The translations under genes and the position numbers were made by a program. A stretch of DNA of 64,000 nucleotides from Nocardia asteroides (GTDB taxonomy: Bacteria > Actinomycetota > Actinomycetes > Mycobacteriales > Mycobacteriaceae): NCBI RefSeq assembly GCF_900637185.1, contig NZ_LR134352.1, positions 1,054,001-1,118,000 of the forward strand. The letters run 5' to 3'. Shown here piece after piece: positions 17,762-27,180 of this stretch. The stretch's first letter is position 1; each line of letters opens with the position of its first letter. Below the pieces are notes generated by a model that saw only the letters and a program-made list of their open reading frames with translations, had not been told where the DNA came from and did no database searches.

Positions 17762-18369
17762 TGTATGAGGGGCCGGTTCAGGATCTGATCGACGAGCTGG
17801 GCAAGCTTCCCGGCGTCGGTCCGAAGAGCGCACAGCGCATCGCCTTCCACCTGTTGCAGGTGGAGCCGCCGGAGATCGACCGGTTGCAGGCCGCATTGCA
17901 GAAGGTGCGCGACGGCGTGCAGTTCTGCGTGTCGTGCGGCACTGTCGCCGACGGCGAGCTGTGCCGGATCTGTGCCGACCCGCGCCGCGACCGCACGATG
18001 ATCTGTGTGGTCGAGGAACCCAAGGACGTGCAGGCGATCGAGCGCACCCGTGAGTTCCGTGGTCGCTACCACGTGCTCGGCGGTGCGCTCGATCCGCTCA
18101 GCGGCGTTGGGCCCGACCAGCTGCGGATCCGGGAACTGCTGACCCGCATCGGCAACCAGGACGACGGCGTGGACGTGAGCGAGGTGATCATCGCGACCGA
18201 CCCGAACACCGAGGGCGAGGCGACGGCCACCTACCTGGTACGCATGCTGCGCGATTTCCCCGGACTCACCGTCACCCGGCTGGCCTCGGGCCTGCCGATG
18301 GGTGGGGACTTGGAGTTCGCCGACGAGCTGACCCTGGGCCGCGCCCTGTCCGGCAGGCGCGCGCTCTAG
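17761..18369 (+). CDS. recR: recombination mediator protein RecR
   Basis: 202-residue recombination-repair protein that acts with RecO/RecF to load RecA at gaps. In order it shows the helix-hairpin-helix region [17 protein letters not shown], a C4 zinc finger ([16 protein letters not shown]) and a Toprim domain beginning [16 protein letters not shown] with [18 protein letters not shown]. Length and order fit the family exactly. It ends in a 4-base convergent overlap with the minus-strand gene at the palindromic TCTAGA. Confidence 0.96.
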   Translation: MYEGPVQDLIDELGKLPGVGPKSAQRIAFHLLQVEPPEIDRLQAALQKVRDGVQFCVSCGTVADGELCRICADPRRDRTMICVVEEPKDVQAIERTREFRGRYHVLGGALDPLSGVGPDQLRIRELLTRIGNQDDGVDVSEVIIATDPNTEGEATATYLVRMLRDFPGLTVTRLASGLPMGGDLEFADELTLGRALSGRRAL

Positions 18370-19007
18370 AACTCCACCCGGGTCCAGCTCACCCCGGCGC
18401 CCGCGTCGGGGTTCTCGGTGGTCCAGTCCCAGATGATGCGGGCCACCTGCGCCGGATCCTCGACGGTGGTGCCGTAGTGCCGGTCGGGCGAGCCGTCGCG
18501 GTATTCCAGGGTGTAGGGGCCGCCCGGGTCGCGGTAGGTCTGGATGTAGCGCTGCTCGCCGCGCTCGACGATCAGGTACGGGTTGGGGTCGGCCAGCCCG
18601 GCCACCCAGCGGTGCGCCAGTTCCTCGGTGAGGTACGGGAATTCGCCCGCGCCGCCGTGCGTGACGGCGATCGGCACGTGCCCGGCGGGGTCGATCAGCC
18701 AGGACAGCTGCGGGTCGTAGACGGCGTACCCGCGCGGGGTGGCCAGGTCGAAGAGCAGCGTGCGGACGAAGCCGATCGCGTCGTACGGGGACGGGATGTA
18801 GAGGGTGGAGCCGTTCGCGCCGCCCACGGATTCGACACTGAGGAACGAGTCGTCCACGGGTAGTTCGGCGTTGCGCGCGTTCAGTTCGGTGGCGATCTCC
18901 ACGATCGCCGCCGACTCGGGCTGACCTTCCTGGGCGGCCAGGTACGCGTCCACCTCGTCGACGGAGGTGGCGACGCCGGACGGCAAGAGGATGTGGTCGT
19001 AGCTCAC
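18366..19007 (-). CDS. hypothetical cytoplasmic protein
   Basis: 213 residues beginning [23 protein letters not shown] and ending VSWTRVEF. There is no signal peptide or membrane segment. The first ~30 residues resemble the N-terminus of several uncharacterised actinobacterial proteins that start with a DHILLP-type strand. No catalytic motif was recognised. The gene is convergent with recR and divergent from the transglutaminase cluster, and the start follows no strong ribosome binding site. Confidence 0.7.
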   Translation of the reverse strand: MSYDHILLPSGVATSVDEVDAYLAAQEGQPESAAIVEIATELNARNAELPVDDSFLSVESVGGANGSTLYIPSPYDAIGFVRTLLFDLATPRGYAVYDPQLSWLIDPAGHVPIAVTHGGAGEFPYLTEELAHRWVAGLADPNPYLIVERGEQRYIQTYRDPGGPYTLEYRDGSPDRHYGTTVEDPAQVARIIWDWTTENPDAGAGVSWTRVEF

Positions 19008-19143
19008 CCGGTCAGCCTACGGGGCGGTCGGTTCGCGCTGGTCGGGCAGGCAGTGTTGCCTGCGGGTTTCGACTCGGTGCCCGTCGGGAAACTCCGGTTT
19101 CGTCAGCCCGCGCCGCGCCGGTGGGGTGTGGTCAACTACAAGC

Positions 19144-22100
19144 ATGGGCATCAAGGTGTCACTCGAGCACCGGACCGCGTACTCCTTCGACCGTCTCGTC
19201 GAGGTGCATCCGCACGAGGTGCGGTTACGGCCCGCGCCGCATTCGCGCACCCCGATCGAGGCCTATTCGCTCGAGGTGACGCCCGCCGCGCACTTCGTGA
19301 ACTGGCAGCAGGACGCCTTCGGCAATTTCGTTGCGCGGCTGGTGTTCCCGGAGCCGACCAGGGAGCTGTCGATCACCGTCGGGCTGATCGCCGACCTGGA
19401 GGTGGTCAACCCGTTCGACTTCTTCGTCGAGGACTACGCCGAGTACTACCCGTTCGCCTATCCCGCGGCGCTGGCCGCCGACCTCGAGCCGTATCTGCGT
19501 CCGGTCGACGAGGACGGGCCGGGCTCGGGGCCGGGGGAGGCGCTGCGCGACTGGGTGCGGGTGCATCGCGCGCAGGGGCGGCTGCGGTCCATCGACTACC
19601 TGGTGGAACTGAACTACGCCCTGCGCAACACCGTCGACTACACCGTGCGGATGGAACCGGGCGTGCAGACACCCGACCACACCCTGCGCACCCGGCTCGG
19701 TTCCTGCCGTGATTCGGCCTGGCTGCTCGTCGGGATCCTGCGGGAGCTGGGGCTGGCGGCGCGGTTCGTGTCCGGGTATCTGGTGCAGCTCACCTCGGAC
19801 ACCCCGTCACTGGACGGTCCGTCGGGGCCGAGCGCCGACTTCACCGACCTGCACGCCTGGACCGAGGTGTATCTGCCCGGCGCGGGCTGGATCGGCATGG
19901 ACCCCACGTCCGGGCTGTTCGCCGGTGAGGGGCACATCCCGCTGGCGGCGACCCCGCACCCCGGCGCGGCCGCGCCGATCACCGGCGCCACCGGGATCAC
20001 CGAGGCCACCCTCGATTTCACCAATGTGGTCCGCCGGGTCCACGAGGACCCGCGAGTCACCCTGCCCTACACCGACTCCCAGTGGGAGCGGATCACCGCC
20101 GCAGGCGCCGCGATCGACAAGCGGATGGCCGCCGCCGACGTGGGCCTCACCATGGGCGGCGAGCCCACCTTCGTCTCCATCGACGACCAGATGAGCCCCC
20201 AGTGGACCACCGACGCCGACGGCCCGCACAAACGCGAACGCGCCGTCGACCTGTCCGACCGCCTTCGCGCCATCTATGCCCCCACCGGCCTGGTCCAGTA
20301 CCGCCAGGGCAAGTGGTACCCCGGAGAACCGTTGCCGCGCTGGGAGATCGCCATCGCCTGGCGCGCCGACGGCGAGCCGGTGTGGACCCGCCAGGACCTC
20401 CTCGCCGACCCGTGGTCGCCGGTGGACGGCGAGCCGCGTCCGGGCGGGGATGCCGCGCCGTCAGCCGATCCAGGCCAGGCTCGGCCCGAGACCGCAGCAG
20501 AGCCCGCGGCGTCGGCCACGCACGGTATCGCCGAGTCCACTCCAGCCGACCAACCCGCGCCCCAGGCGACGACATCGCGGCCGAACACTGCGGCAGCACG
20601 GTCCGTGGCTGTGCCGGCGCCGGGCGGGCATACGACTGAAGTCGCGCCGCACACTGCGGTAGCCGGGTCTGTGGCTGTGCCGACGGAGGGCGGGCAGACG
20701 ACTGAAGTCGCGCCGCGCACTGCGACGGGTGGGTCTGCGGCCGCGCCGAGCGGCGAACCCGAGACGGTCGGCCGATCAACGGCTGCCACGCACGAGCCGG
20801 TGGCAGGCGAGGAGGTGGCGACGCAATCGCGCACCGAGGCGGTCGAGTCCTCGGCTATGCCGACGGCGGGCGAGCAGACGACGGAGTCGCAGCCGCAGAA
20901 TGCCGCTGGGTCTGCGGGTGCGCCGGTGGTCGAATCGGCGGTGGCGGGTGCGGCGCGGCGCAGTGCGCAGGCGGCGGTGGAGGCGGCGGCATCGCTGGTC
21001 GCCCATATCGCGGGCGCGCTCGGCTTGCCGGATACGCAGGTGCGTCCGGCGTTCGAGGATCCGCTGGCCCGGTTGGCCGCCACAGTGACCGCGCCGGTCG
21101 GGGAGCCGCCGGTGGACGATCTCGATCCGGCGGCGGATTCGCCGGTGGCCCGGCGGACGCTGCTCGGGCGGCTCGACGAGGCCGTCAACGATCCGGCGGC
21201 CTTCGTGCTGCCCCTGCATCGGCGGGCCGACGGTGCGGGCTGGGCCAGCGCGGACTGGCAGCTGCGCCGCGGCCGGGACGACGGTGGGCCGGGGCGGATC
21301 GTGCTGGCCGACGGCGATTCGCCCGCGGGCCTGCGGCTTCCGCTGGGCTCCGTGTCCTGGCACACGCCTCCCGCGCCGCCGGAGGCCGATCCGCTGTTCC
21401 AGGGACCGCTGCGGGCGCCGCGCGAGGAACCGCCCGCGGAACTGGAACCGGCGGACTTCACCCCGACCACCGCGCTGGTCGCCGAGGTCAGGGCGGGCCG
21501 GTTGCATGTGTTCCTGCCGCCGCTGGCCGAACTCGACGACTTCCTCGACCTGGTCGCGAAGGTGGAGGCGGCGGCCGTCGCACTCGATCAGCCGGTGGTG
21601 CTGGAGGGCTACGCGCCGCCGAACGACCCACGGCTGCACACCTTCTCGGTGACCCCCGATCCCGGCGTCATCGAGGTCAACATCATGCCGACGGGCTCGT
21701 TCGCCGAGCAGGCCGACGTACTGAGCACCCTGTACGCCCAGGCCAGGCTGGCCCGGCTGAGCACCGAGTCGTTCGAGGTGGACGGCACGCACGGCGGCAC
21801 CGGCGGTGGCAACCACATCACCCTGGGCGGGGTGACGCCCGCGCGCTCGCCGCTGCTGCGCAGGCCGGATCTGCTGGTGTCGATGCTGACCTACTGGCAG
21901 CGTCATCCGGCGCTGTCGTACCTGTTCGCGGGCCGGTTCGTCGGCCCGACCTCGCAGGCGCCCCGAGCCGACGAGGGCCGCGAGGACGCGCTGTACGAAC
22001 TCGAGATCGCCTTCGCCGAGATCGCCCGCCTCACCGCCGAGCAGACCGGCGGTGAACCGGCGCCCGCCGAGATCCAGTCGGCGCCATGGCATATCGACCG

Positions 22101-23052
22101 CGCGCTGCGTCACCTGCTGACCGACCTCACCGGCAACACCCATCGCGCCGAGTTCTGCATCGACAAGCTCTACAGTCCCGACTCCGCGCGCGGCAGGCTG
22201 GGCCTGCTGGAACTGCGCGGCTTCGAGATGCCGCCGCACTTCCAGATGGCCATGGTGCAGTCGCTGCTGGTCCGCGGCCTGGTCGCGATGTTCTGGGACC
22301 GGCCCTACCGCGCGCCGCTGCTGCGTCACGGCGCGAATCTGCACGGCCGCTACCTGCTGCCGCACTTCCTGGAAGCCGATATCGCCGAGGTCGCCGCCGA
22401 CCTGCGCGCGCACGGCGTCGATTTCGACACCAGCTGGCTCGATCCCTTCACCGAGTTCCGGTTCCCGCGCATCGGCACCGCGATGATCGGCGACGCGGAA
22501 CTGGAACTGCGCGGCGCGATCGAACCCTGGCTGACCCTGGGTGAGCAGACCACCGGCCAGGGCACCGCGCGCTATGTCGACTCCTCGGTCGAGCGGTTGC
22601 AGGTACGGCTGGTCGGCGCCGATCGCGGGCGGTTCGTGCTCACCTGCAACGGCATGCCGGTACCGCTGCTGGCCACCGACAAGGCCGACGTGCAGGTCGC
22701 GGGCGTGCGCTATCGCGCCTGGCAGCCGCCGAATTCGCTGCACCCGTCCATCACCGTGGACGCGCCGCTGGTCTTCGACCTGGTCGACGCCGCGACCGGC
22801 CTCTCGCACGGCGGCTGCACGTATCACGTGGCGCACCCCGGCGGCCGCGCCTACGACGACGCGCCCGTCAACGCGGTGGCGGCCCAGTCGCGTCGCAATC
22901 GCCGGTTCGAGGCCGCGGGACATACGGTGAATCCGCTCGACCCCGCCGAACTCCGTGCGAGGATCGCGGCGCAGTCGACCGATGTCGGCGCGCCGGGCAT
23001 CCTGGATCTACGTCGCGCGCGCACCGTGTGGGGTGCGCACGACAACCAGTGA
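19144..23052 (+). CDS. transglutaminase-like / DUF2126 fusion protein
   Basis: 1302-residue protein. An N-terminal beta domain (EHRTAYSFDRLVEVHPHEVRLRP) leads to a transglutaminase-like cysteine-protease fold with an intact triad: Cys188 in GSCRDSAWL, His237 in DLHAWTEVYL and Asp253 in GMDPTSG. A DUF2126 (COG4196) region starts at about residue 330 (GLTMGGEPTFVSIDDQ) and resumes after residue 616, with FVLPLHRR, THGGTGGGNHITLGG and FCIDKLYSPDSARGRLGLLE. Between them residues ~431-616 are Ala/Pro/Thr/Glu-rich with near repeats (TTEVAPHTA, TTEVAPRTA). The ATG at 19144 is preferred because MGIKVSLEHRT is the usual family start. It is first of four genes equivalent to M. tuberculosis Rv2566-Rv2569c, predicted by Iyer and Aravind's comparative genomics to be an ATP-grasp-linked peptide synthesis or tagging system. 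The function is unproven. Confidence 0.88.
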   Translation: MGIKVSLEHRTAYSFDRLVEVHPHEVRLRPAPHSRTPIEAYSLEVTPAAHFVNWQQDAFGNFVARLVFPEPTRELSITVGLIADLEVVNPFDFFVEDYAEYYPFAYPAALAADLEPYLRPVDEDGPGSGPGEALRDWVRVHRAQGRLRSIDYLVELNYALRNTVDYTVRMEPGVQTPDHTLRTRLGSCRDSAWLLVGILRELGLAARFVSGYLVQLTSDTPSLDGPSGPSADFTDLHAWTEVYLPGAGWIGMDPTSGLFAGEGHIPLAATPHPGAAAPITGATGITEATLDFTNVVRRVHEDPRVTLPYTDSQWERITAAGAAIDKRMAAADVGLTMGGEPTFVSIDDQMSPQWTTDADGPHKRERAVDLSDRLRAIYAPTGLVQYRQGKWYPGEPLPRWEIAIAWRADGEPVWTRQDLLADPWSPVDGEPRPGGDAAPSADPGQARPETAAEPAASATHGIAESTPADQPAPQATTSRPNTAAARSVAVPAPGGHTTEVAPHTAVAGSVAVPTEGGQTTEVAPRTATGGSAAAPSGEPETVGRSTAATHEPVAGEEVATQSRTEAVESSAMPTAGEQTTESQPQNAAGSAGAPVVESAVAGAARRSAQAAVEAAASLVAHIAGALGLPDTQVRPAFEDPLARLAATVTAPVGEPPVDDLDPAADSPVARRTLLGRLDEAVNDPAAFVLPLHRRADGAGWASADWQLRRGRDDGGPGRIVLADGDSPAGLRLPLGSVSWHTPPAPPEADPLFQGPLRAPREEPPAELEPADFTPTTALVAEVRAGRLHVFLPPLAELDDFLDLVAKVEAAAVALDQPVVLEGYAPPNDPRLHTFSVTPDPGVIEVNIMPTGSFAEQADVLSTLYAQARLARLSTESFEVDGTHGGTGGGNHITLGGVTPARSPLLRRPDLLVSMLTYWQRHPALSYLFAGRFVGPTSQAPRADEGREDALYELEIAFAEIARLTAEQTGGEPAPAEIQSAPWHIDRALRHLLTDLTGNTHRAEFCIDKLYSPDSARGRLGLLELRGFEMPPHFQMAMVQSLLVRGLVAMFWDRPYRAPLLRHGANLHGRYLLPHFLEADIAEVAADLRAHGVDFDTSWLDPFTEFRFPRIGTAMIGDAELELRGAIEPWLTLGEQTTGQGTARYVDSSVERLQVRLVGADRGRFVLTCNGMPVPLLATDKADVQVAGVRYRAWQPPNSLHPSITVDAPLVFDLVDAATGLSHGGCTYHVAHPGGRAYDDAPVNAVAAQSRRNRRFEAAGHTVNPLDPAELRARIAAQSTDVGAPGILDLRRARTVWGAHDNQ

Positions 23053-23178
23053 CCACTATCAACCTCGCCCAACCACAGCACTCCCCGATCTCGAAGCGGG
23101 GACGGTCGCGTAGCGGCCGGTTCGCGGCCGTCCCGTCGGTCAGGTGCCGTTGCGTAGGCGACGAAGGAGCAAGCGACG

Positions 23179-26100
23179 GTGCCTGACCGACGGGACACGA
23201 CGGGCCGCGAACGACGCGGCGTCCTCGCCGCCACTGACGCGGCCGAACAGTTCGCCCGGTATCGGGCCGAGAGCAAGGCGGGCTCGCGGTTCGACGAGTG
23301 CGGCAGGCCGACCCAGGGCTACTACGACGAGCTGGTCGACGGTCGCGGCCGGGTGCGCTCCATGTGGTCGGAACTCTCGGCCGACTTCGTGGACCAGGGC
23401 ATCGGCGGACTCGGCCGGATCGATCACCGGGTGCGCAGGCAGATCGAGGACGACGGCGTCACCTACACCGAGGTCGGGCTCGGCGACGACACGGCGACCC
23501 CGATGCCGTGGCGGCTCGACCCCATCCCGCTACTGGTCTCGGCCGACGACTGGACCCGGCTGGAGAGCGGCCTGACACAGCGCTCGCTGGTGCTCGACGA
23601 GGTACTCACCGACGTCTACGGTCCACGCAGGCTGATCGGGTCCGGGCTGCTGCCGCCGGAGATCGTCTTCGGCAGCACCGGGTATGTGCGGGCCGCGCAC
23701 GGCATCACCATTCCCGGCACGCACCAGCTGTTCCTGCACGCCTGCGACATCAGCCGCTGGAGCGACGGGCAGTTCCGGGTGCTGGCCGACTGGGCGCAGG
23801 CCCCCTCGGGCGCCGGCTACGCGCTGGCCGACCGTCGCGTCGTCGCCTCGGCCATTCCGGAGGCGTTCGAGCACGCGGGCCCGCGCCCGCTCACCCCGTT
23901 CGCCAGGGCCATGCGCTTGATGCTGGAGGAAGCCGCGCCGGAGCTGGCCGACGGCGAGGAGCCGGTCGTGGTGGTGCTGAGCCCGGGCTCGCACTCCGAA
24001 ACCGCGTTCGACCAGGCCTATCTCGCGCAGATGCTGGGTTTCCCGCTGGTCGAGAGCGCCGACCTGGTGGTTCGCGACGGCGCGCTGTGGATGCGCTCGC
24101 TGGGCAGCCTGGAACGGGTCGACGTGGTGCTGCGCCGCGTGGACGCCGAGTTCTCCGATCCGCTGGACCTGCGGCCGGATTCGCGCCTCGGCGTGGTCGG
24201 GCTGGTCGAGGTGCTGCGCCGGGGCGCGGTGACGGTGGTGAACACCCTCGGCAGTGGGCTACTGGAATCGCCCGCGCTGAGCGCGTTCCTGCCCCGGATC
24301 GCGCGGTCGGTGCTCGGGGAGGATCTGCTGCTCGACGGCACGCCCGCCTACTGGGGTGGCGACGACACCGAGCGCGCGCACCTCGTCACCCACCTCGGTG
24401 ACCTGGTGATCCGCTCGGCCGTCGACGGGTCGACCATCTTCGGCCCCAGCCTGGCCGCCGCCGAACGCGACGAACTCGCCGCCCGGATCGAGACGGAGCG
24501 CTGGAAGTGGGTGGGGCAGGAGCCCGCCGAGTTCTCGGTGGCCCCGGCCGTGGAAGGGGAGGCGGGGCTGGCGCCCGCGCCGGTCGGCATGCGGTTGTTC
24601 TCGCTGGCCCGGCGCGGGGGCTACACGGCCATGTCGGGTGGGCTGGGTCAGCAGCGGATGCGGCTGGAACCCACCCGCAGCGTGATCAAGGTGGCGGCCA
24701 AGGACGTGTGGGTGCGCGCCGCGCCCGCGCCCGCCGTGGCGACCGAGGTGCCGCACGAGGAGCGGTTGCGCCGGGCGATCCCGGTCGTCGACGCGATCAG
24801 CTCGCCGCGCGTGCTCAACGACCAGTTCTGGATGGGCCGCTACAGCGAGCGCGCCGAGGCGATGGTCCGGCTGCTGGCCGCGACCCACGACGTCTACCAG
24901 GACTACCGCTACCGGCCCTGGCTGGAAGGCGCCGACGCGCTGCCGATCCTGATGCGCGCCCTCTCGGTGACCACGGGCACGAACGCGCCGGAATCGGTGC
25001 TGGCCACGGTGGCGAGCTCGGGCGGCGCGCTCGTGCAGGTGCAGTCGAGCGACGGAGGGGCCTCCGCGCGCAGCGCCGGCCCCGGCTCCGACGGCGGCCA
25101 GGTCGATCCAGGTGCGGGTGGCCGGGCAACCGGATCGGCCCGACCAGGCTCCGATGGCAGCCGGGCCGATCGCGGCGCGGCGCGAAGCGATTCCGGTGAC
25201 CAGGGTGTCGGCGGGAAGGACGCCGATTCGGCTCGGCGCGCCGATGACGCGCCGGATTCCACTGCGGCGGAAGAGAATTCCGAGGACACCGCCGCGTGGG
25301 AGCGTGCCGGGACCAGTGCGCTGGCACGTGCTCTGCGGACCACCGGCAGCGCTGCCGACCGGGCGCCGGAGTCGGCTGACGACGACGGCGCACGTCCGCG
25401 CGACGGGCAGAAGAAGTCCGCCGCCCGGCCGAAGGTAACCGGGAAGCCGGTCAGCGCGGAACCACGCGTCGTGGCAGGCGCGTCCGCCGAGGGCTTCCAG
25501 TACCTGGCCACCCTCACCGGCGACCGATACCTGCCCGGCTCGCTGTCCTACGCCGTGGACCACTACGGGTCGGCGGCCAGGGCGGTGCGAGACCAGCTCT
25601 CCGCCGACACCTGGATGATCCTCGGTGCCGTCGACCGCGCGCTGGCCGAATTCCGCAGCGCCAGTACCGAACAGGAGACCGCGCTGTCGTCGGTGCATTC
25701 GCTGACGCTGGCCGCGCTGCTGTCGCTGTCGGGGATCGGCGCGGAGTCGCTGGTGCGCGACACCGGCTGGTACGTCATGGACATCGGCAAGCGGATCGAA
25801 CGCGGCCTCGCGCTGACCTCACTGCTGAAAGCCACGCTGTCCCAGGCCAGCCCGCCCGAGGTGGAACGGGTGGTCACCGACACGATCCTGGTCGCCGCCG
25901 AGTCGGCCGTGATCTACCGTCGCAGGCATCGTGGCTCGGCCCATGTCGCCGCGCTGGCGGGACTGCTGCTGTTCGACCCGGGCAATCCGCGCTCGCTGAT
26001 CTACCAGCTCGACCGGCTGGAAGCCGACTTCCAGGCACTGCCCGGCGGCGCGGGCGCGTCGCGTTCGCAGCGGCTGCTCGCCGACGCCCAGCGCATGCTG

Positions 26101-26283
26101 CGCCGCGTCGACCCGGCGGACCTGGAGAACACCGACGCCGACGGTGTGCGCACCGAACTGGTGGAACTGCTGGAAGGGGTGCACTTGCGGCTGCGCAAGC
26201 TGTCGGAGTCGTTCGAGGCGACCAAGCTCGCGGTGCCGGTGAGCATCCAGCCGCTGTGGGGCAACACCAGGATGGTCGGATGA
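23179..26283 (+). CDS. circularly permuted ATP-grasp / alpha-E domain fusion
   Basis: 1034 residues fusing COG2308 (circularly permuted ATP-grasp) with COG2307 (alpha-E). The ATP-grasp half (about 30-500) shows MPWRLDPIPLLVSADDW, GITIPGTHQLFLHACDISR, VVVVLSPGSHSETAFDQAYLA and RRVDAEFSDPLDLRPDSRLG. The alpha-E half starts at about 545 (NDQFWMGRYSERAEAMVRLL) and resumes after an insert: residues ~611-765 are Gly/Ser/Asp/Arg-rich low-complexity sequence. Amide-bond ligation using ATP is predicted from the fold; neither acceptor nor donor is known. The GTG start has AAGGAG about 10 bases upstream. The stop overlaps the next start as ATGA, giving tight coupling with the transglutaminase. Confidence 0.86.
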   Translation: MPDRRDTTGRERRGVLAATDAAEQFARYRAESKAGSRFDECGRPTQGYYDELVDGRGRVRSMWSELSADFVDQGIGGLGRIDHRVRRQIEDDGVTYTEVGLGDDTATPMPWRLDPIPLLVSADDWTRLESGLTQRSLVLDEVLTDVYGPRRLIGSGLLPPEIVFGSTGYVRAAHGITIPGTHQLFLHACDISRWSDGQFRVLADWAQAPSGAGYALADRRVVASAIPEAFEHAGPRPLTPFARAMRLMLEEAAPELADGEEPVVVVLSPGSHSETAFDQAYLAQMLGFPLVESADLVVRDGALWMRSLGSLERVDVVLRRVDAEFSDPLDLRPDSRLGVVGLVEVLRRGAVTVVNTLGSGLLESPALSAFLPRIARSVLGEDLLLDGTPAYWGGDDTERAHLVTHLGDLVIRSAVDGSTIFGPSLAAAERDELAARIETERWKWVGQEPAEFSVAPAVEGEAGLAPAPVGMRLFSLARRGGYTAMSGGLGQQRMRLEPTRSVIKVAAKDVWVRAAPAPAVATEVPHEERLRRAIPVVDAISSPRVLNDQFWMGRYSERAEAMVRLLAATHDVYQDYRYRPWLEGADALPILMRALSVTTGTNAPESVLATVASSGGALVQVQSSDGGASARSAGPGSDGGQVDPGAGGRATGSARPGSDGSRADRGAARSDSGDQGVGGKDADSARRADDAPDSTAAEENSEDTAAWERAGTSALARALRTTGSAADRAPESADDDGARPRDGQKKSAARPKVTGKPVSAEPRVVAGASAEGFQYLATLTGDRYLPGSLSYAVDHYGSAARAVRDQLSADTWMILGAVDRALAEFRSASTEQETALSSVHSLTLAALLSLSGIGAESLVRDTGWYVMDIGKRIERGLALTSLLKATLSQASPPEVERVVTDTILVAAESAVIYRRRHRGSAHVAALAGLLLFDPGNPRSLIYQLDRLEADFQALPGGAGASRSQRLLADAQRMLRRVDPADLENTDADGVRTELVELLEGVHLRLRKLSESFEATKLAVPVSIQPLWGNTRMVG

Positions 26284-27176
26284 GCAGGCGCTACCAGGTG
26301 ACGCACCGGACCACCTACCGCTACTCCGACGAAGTCACCAGTTCCTACGGCCGCGCCTATCTGACGCCGCGCGAGTTCACCGGGCAGCGACTGCTCGAGC
26401 ACGACATCTACATCGACCCGGTGCCGTCGGACCGTTCGGTGGGCAACGACGTGTACGGCAATACCACCACGTATTTCCATGTCACCTCGGAACATCGGAC
26501 GCTGGAGGTCACCGGCGAATCGCTCGTCGACGTCGACGGCGTGCCGCCCGCGTCGATCGACGGGGTGGACATCGCGTGGGAGTCGGCGCGCCCGAGCACC
26601 GGCACCGGCCCGCTCGCCGTCGAATTCACCCTCGACCTGCTGCCCCCGGAGATCACCCCGGAGGTCGTCGCCTACGCGGAGCGCAGTTTCGCGCCGGGCA
26701 GGCCGCTGCTCGACGCGGTCACCGAGCTGAACACCCGGATCCACCAGGACTTCCGGTATCGCTCCGGCTCGACCACGGTGAGCACCAGCGTCGCCGACGT
26801 GTTCGTCGCGCGCGAGGGCGTCTGCCAGGACTTCGCCCGGATCGGCGCCGCCTGCCTGCGGTCGCAGGGGCTGGCCGCGCGCTATGTCTCGGGCTATCTC
26901 GCCACCGATCCGCCGCCCGGCAAGGAGCGCATGGTCGGGGTCGACGCCACCCACGCGTGGGCCGCGGTGTGGCTGCCCGGCACCGACGAGACCGACCGCA
27001 CCGGCCGCTGGATCGCCTTCGACCCCACCAACGACCAGTTCGCGGACGAGCGCTACGTGACCGTGGCGTGGGGCCGTGACTACCAGGATGTGCCGCCGCT
27101 GCGTGGCATCATCTACACCGACGCCAAACAGTCCACGATCACGGTCTCGGTCGATGTAGCCCCGGTGGAGGTGTAG
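26280..27176 (+). CDS. transglutaminase-like cysteine peptidase
   Basis: 298 residues. N-terminal transglutaminase beta domain (RYQVTHRTTYRYSDEV, then a RAYLTPREF segment) followed by the catalytic domain with Cys182 in GVCQDFARIG, His225 in DATHAWAAVWLP and Asp248 in FDPTND. No signal peptide, so a cytoplasmic protein. The ATG overlaps the ATP-grasp stop. In related clusters this stand-alone transglutaminase is thought to act as a peptidase or amide-transfer enzyme on the ligase product, which is inference from domain context. The next gene follows after 4 bases. Confidence 0.9.
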   Translation: MSRRYQVTHRTTYRYSDEVTSSYGRAYLTPREFTGQRLLEHDIYIDPVPSDRSVGNDVYGNTTTYFHVTSEHRTLEVTGESLVDVDGVPPASIDGVDIAWESARPSTGTGPLAVEFTLDLLPPEITPEVVAYAERSFAPGRPLLDAVTELNTRIHQDFRYRSGSTTVSTSVADVFVAREGVCQDFARIGAACLRSQGLAARYVSGYLATDPPPGKERMVGVDATHAWAAVWLPGTDETDRTGRWIAFDPTNDQFADERYVTVAWGRDYQDVPPLRGIIYTDAKQSTITVSVDVAPVEV

Positions 27177-27180
27177 TCCT

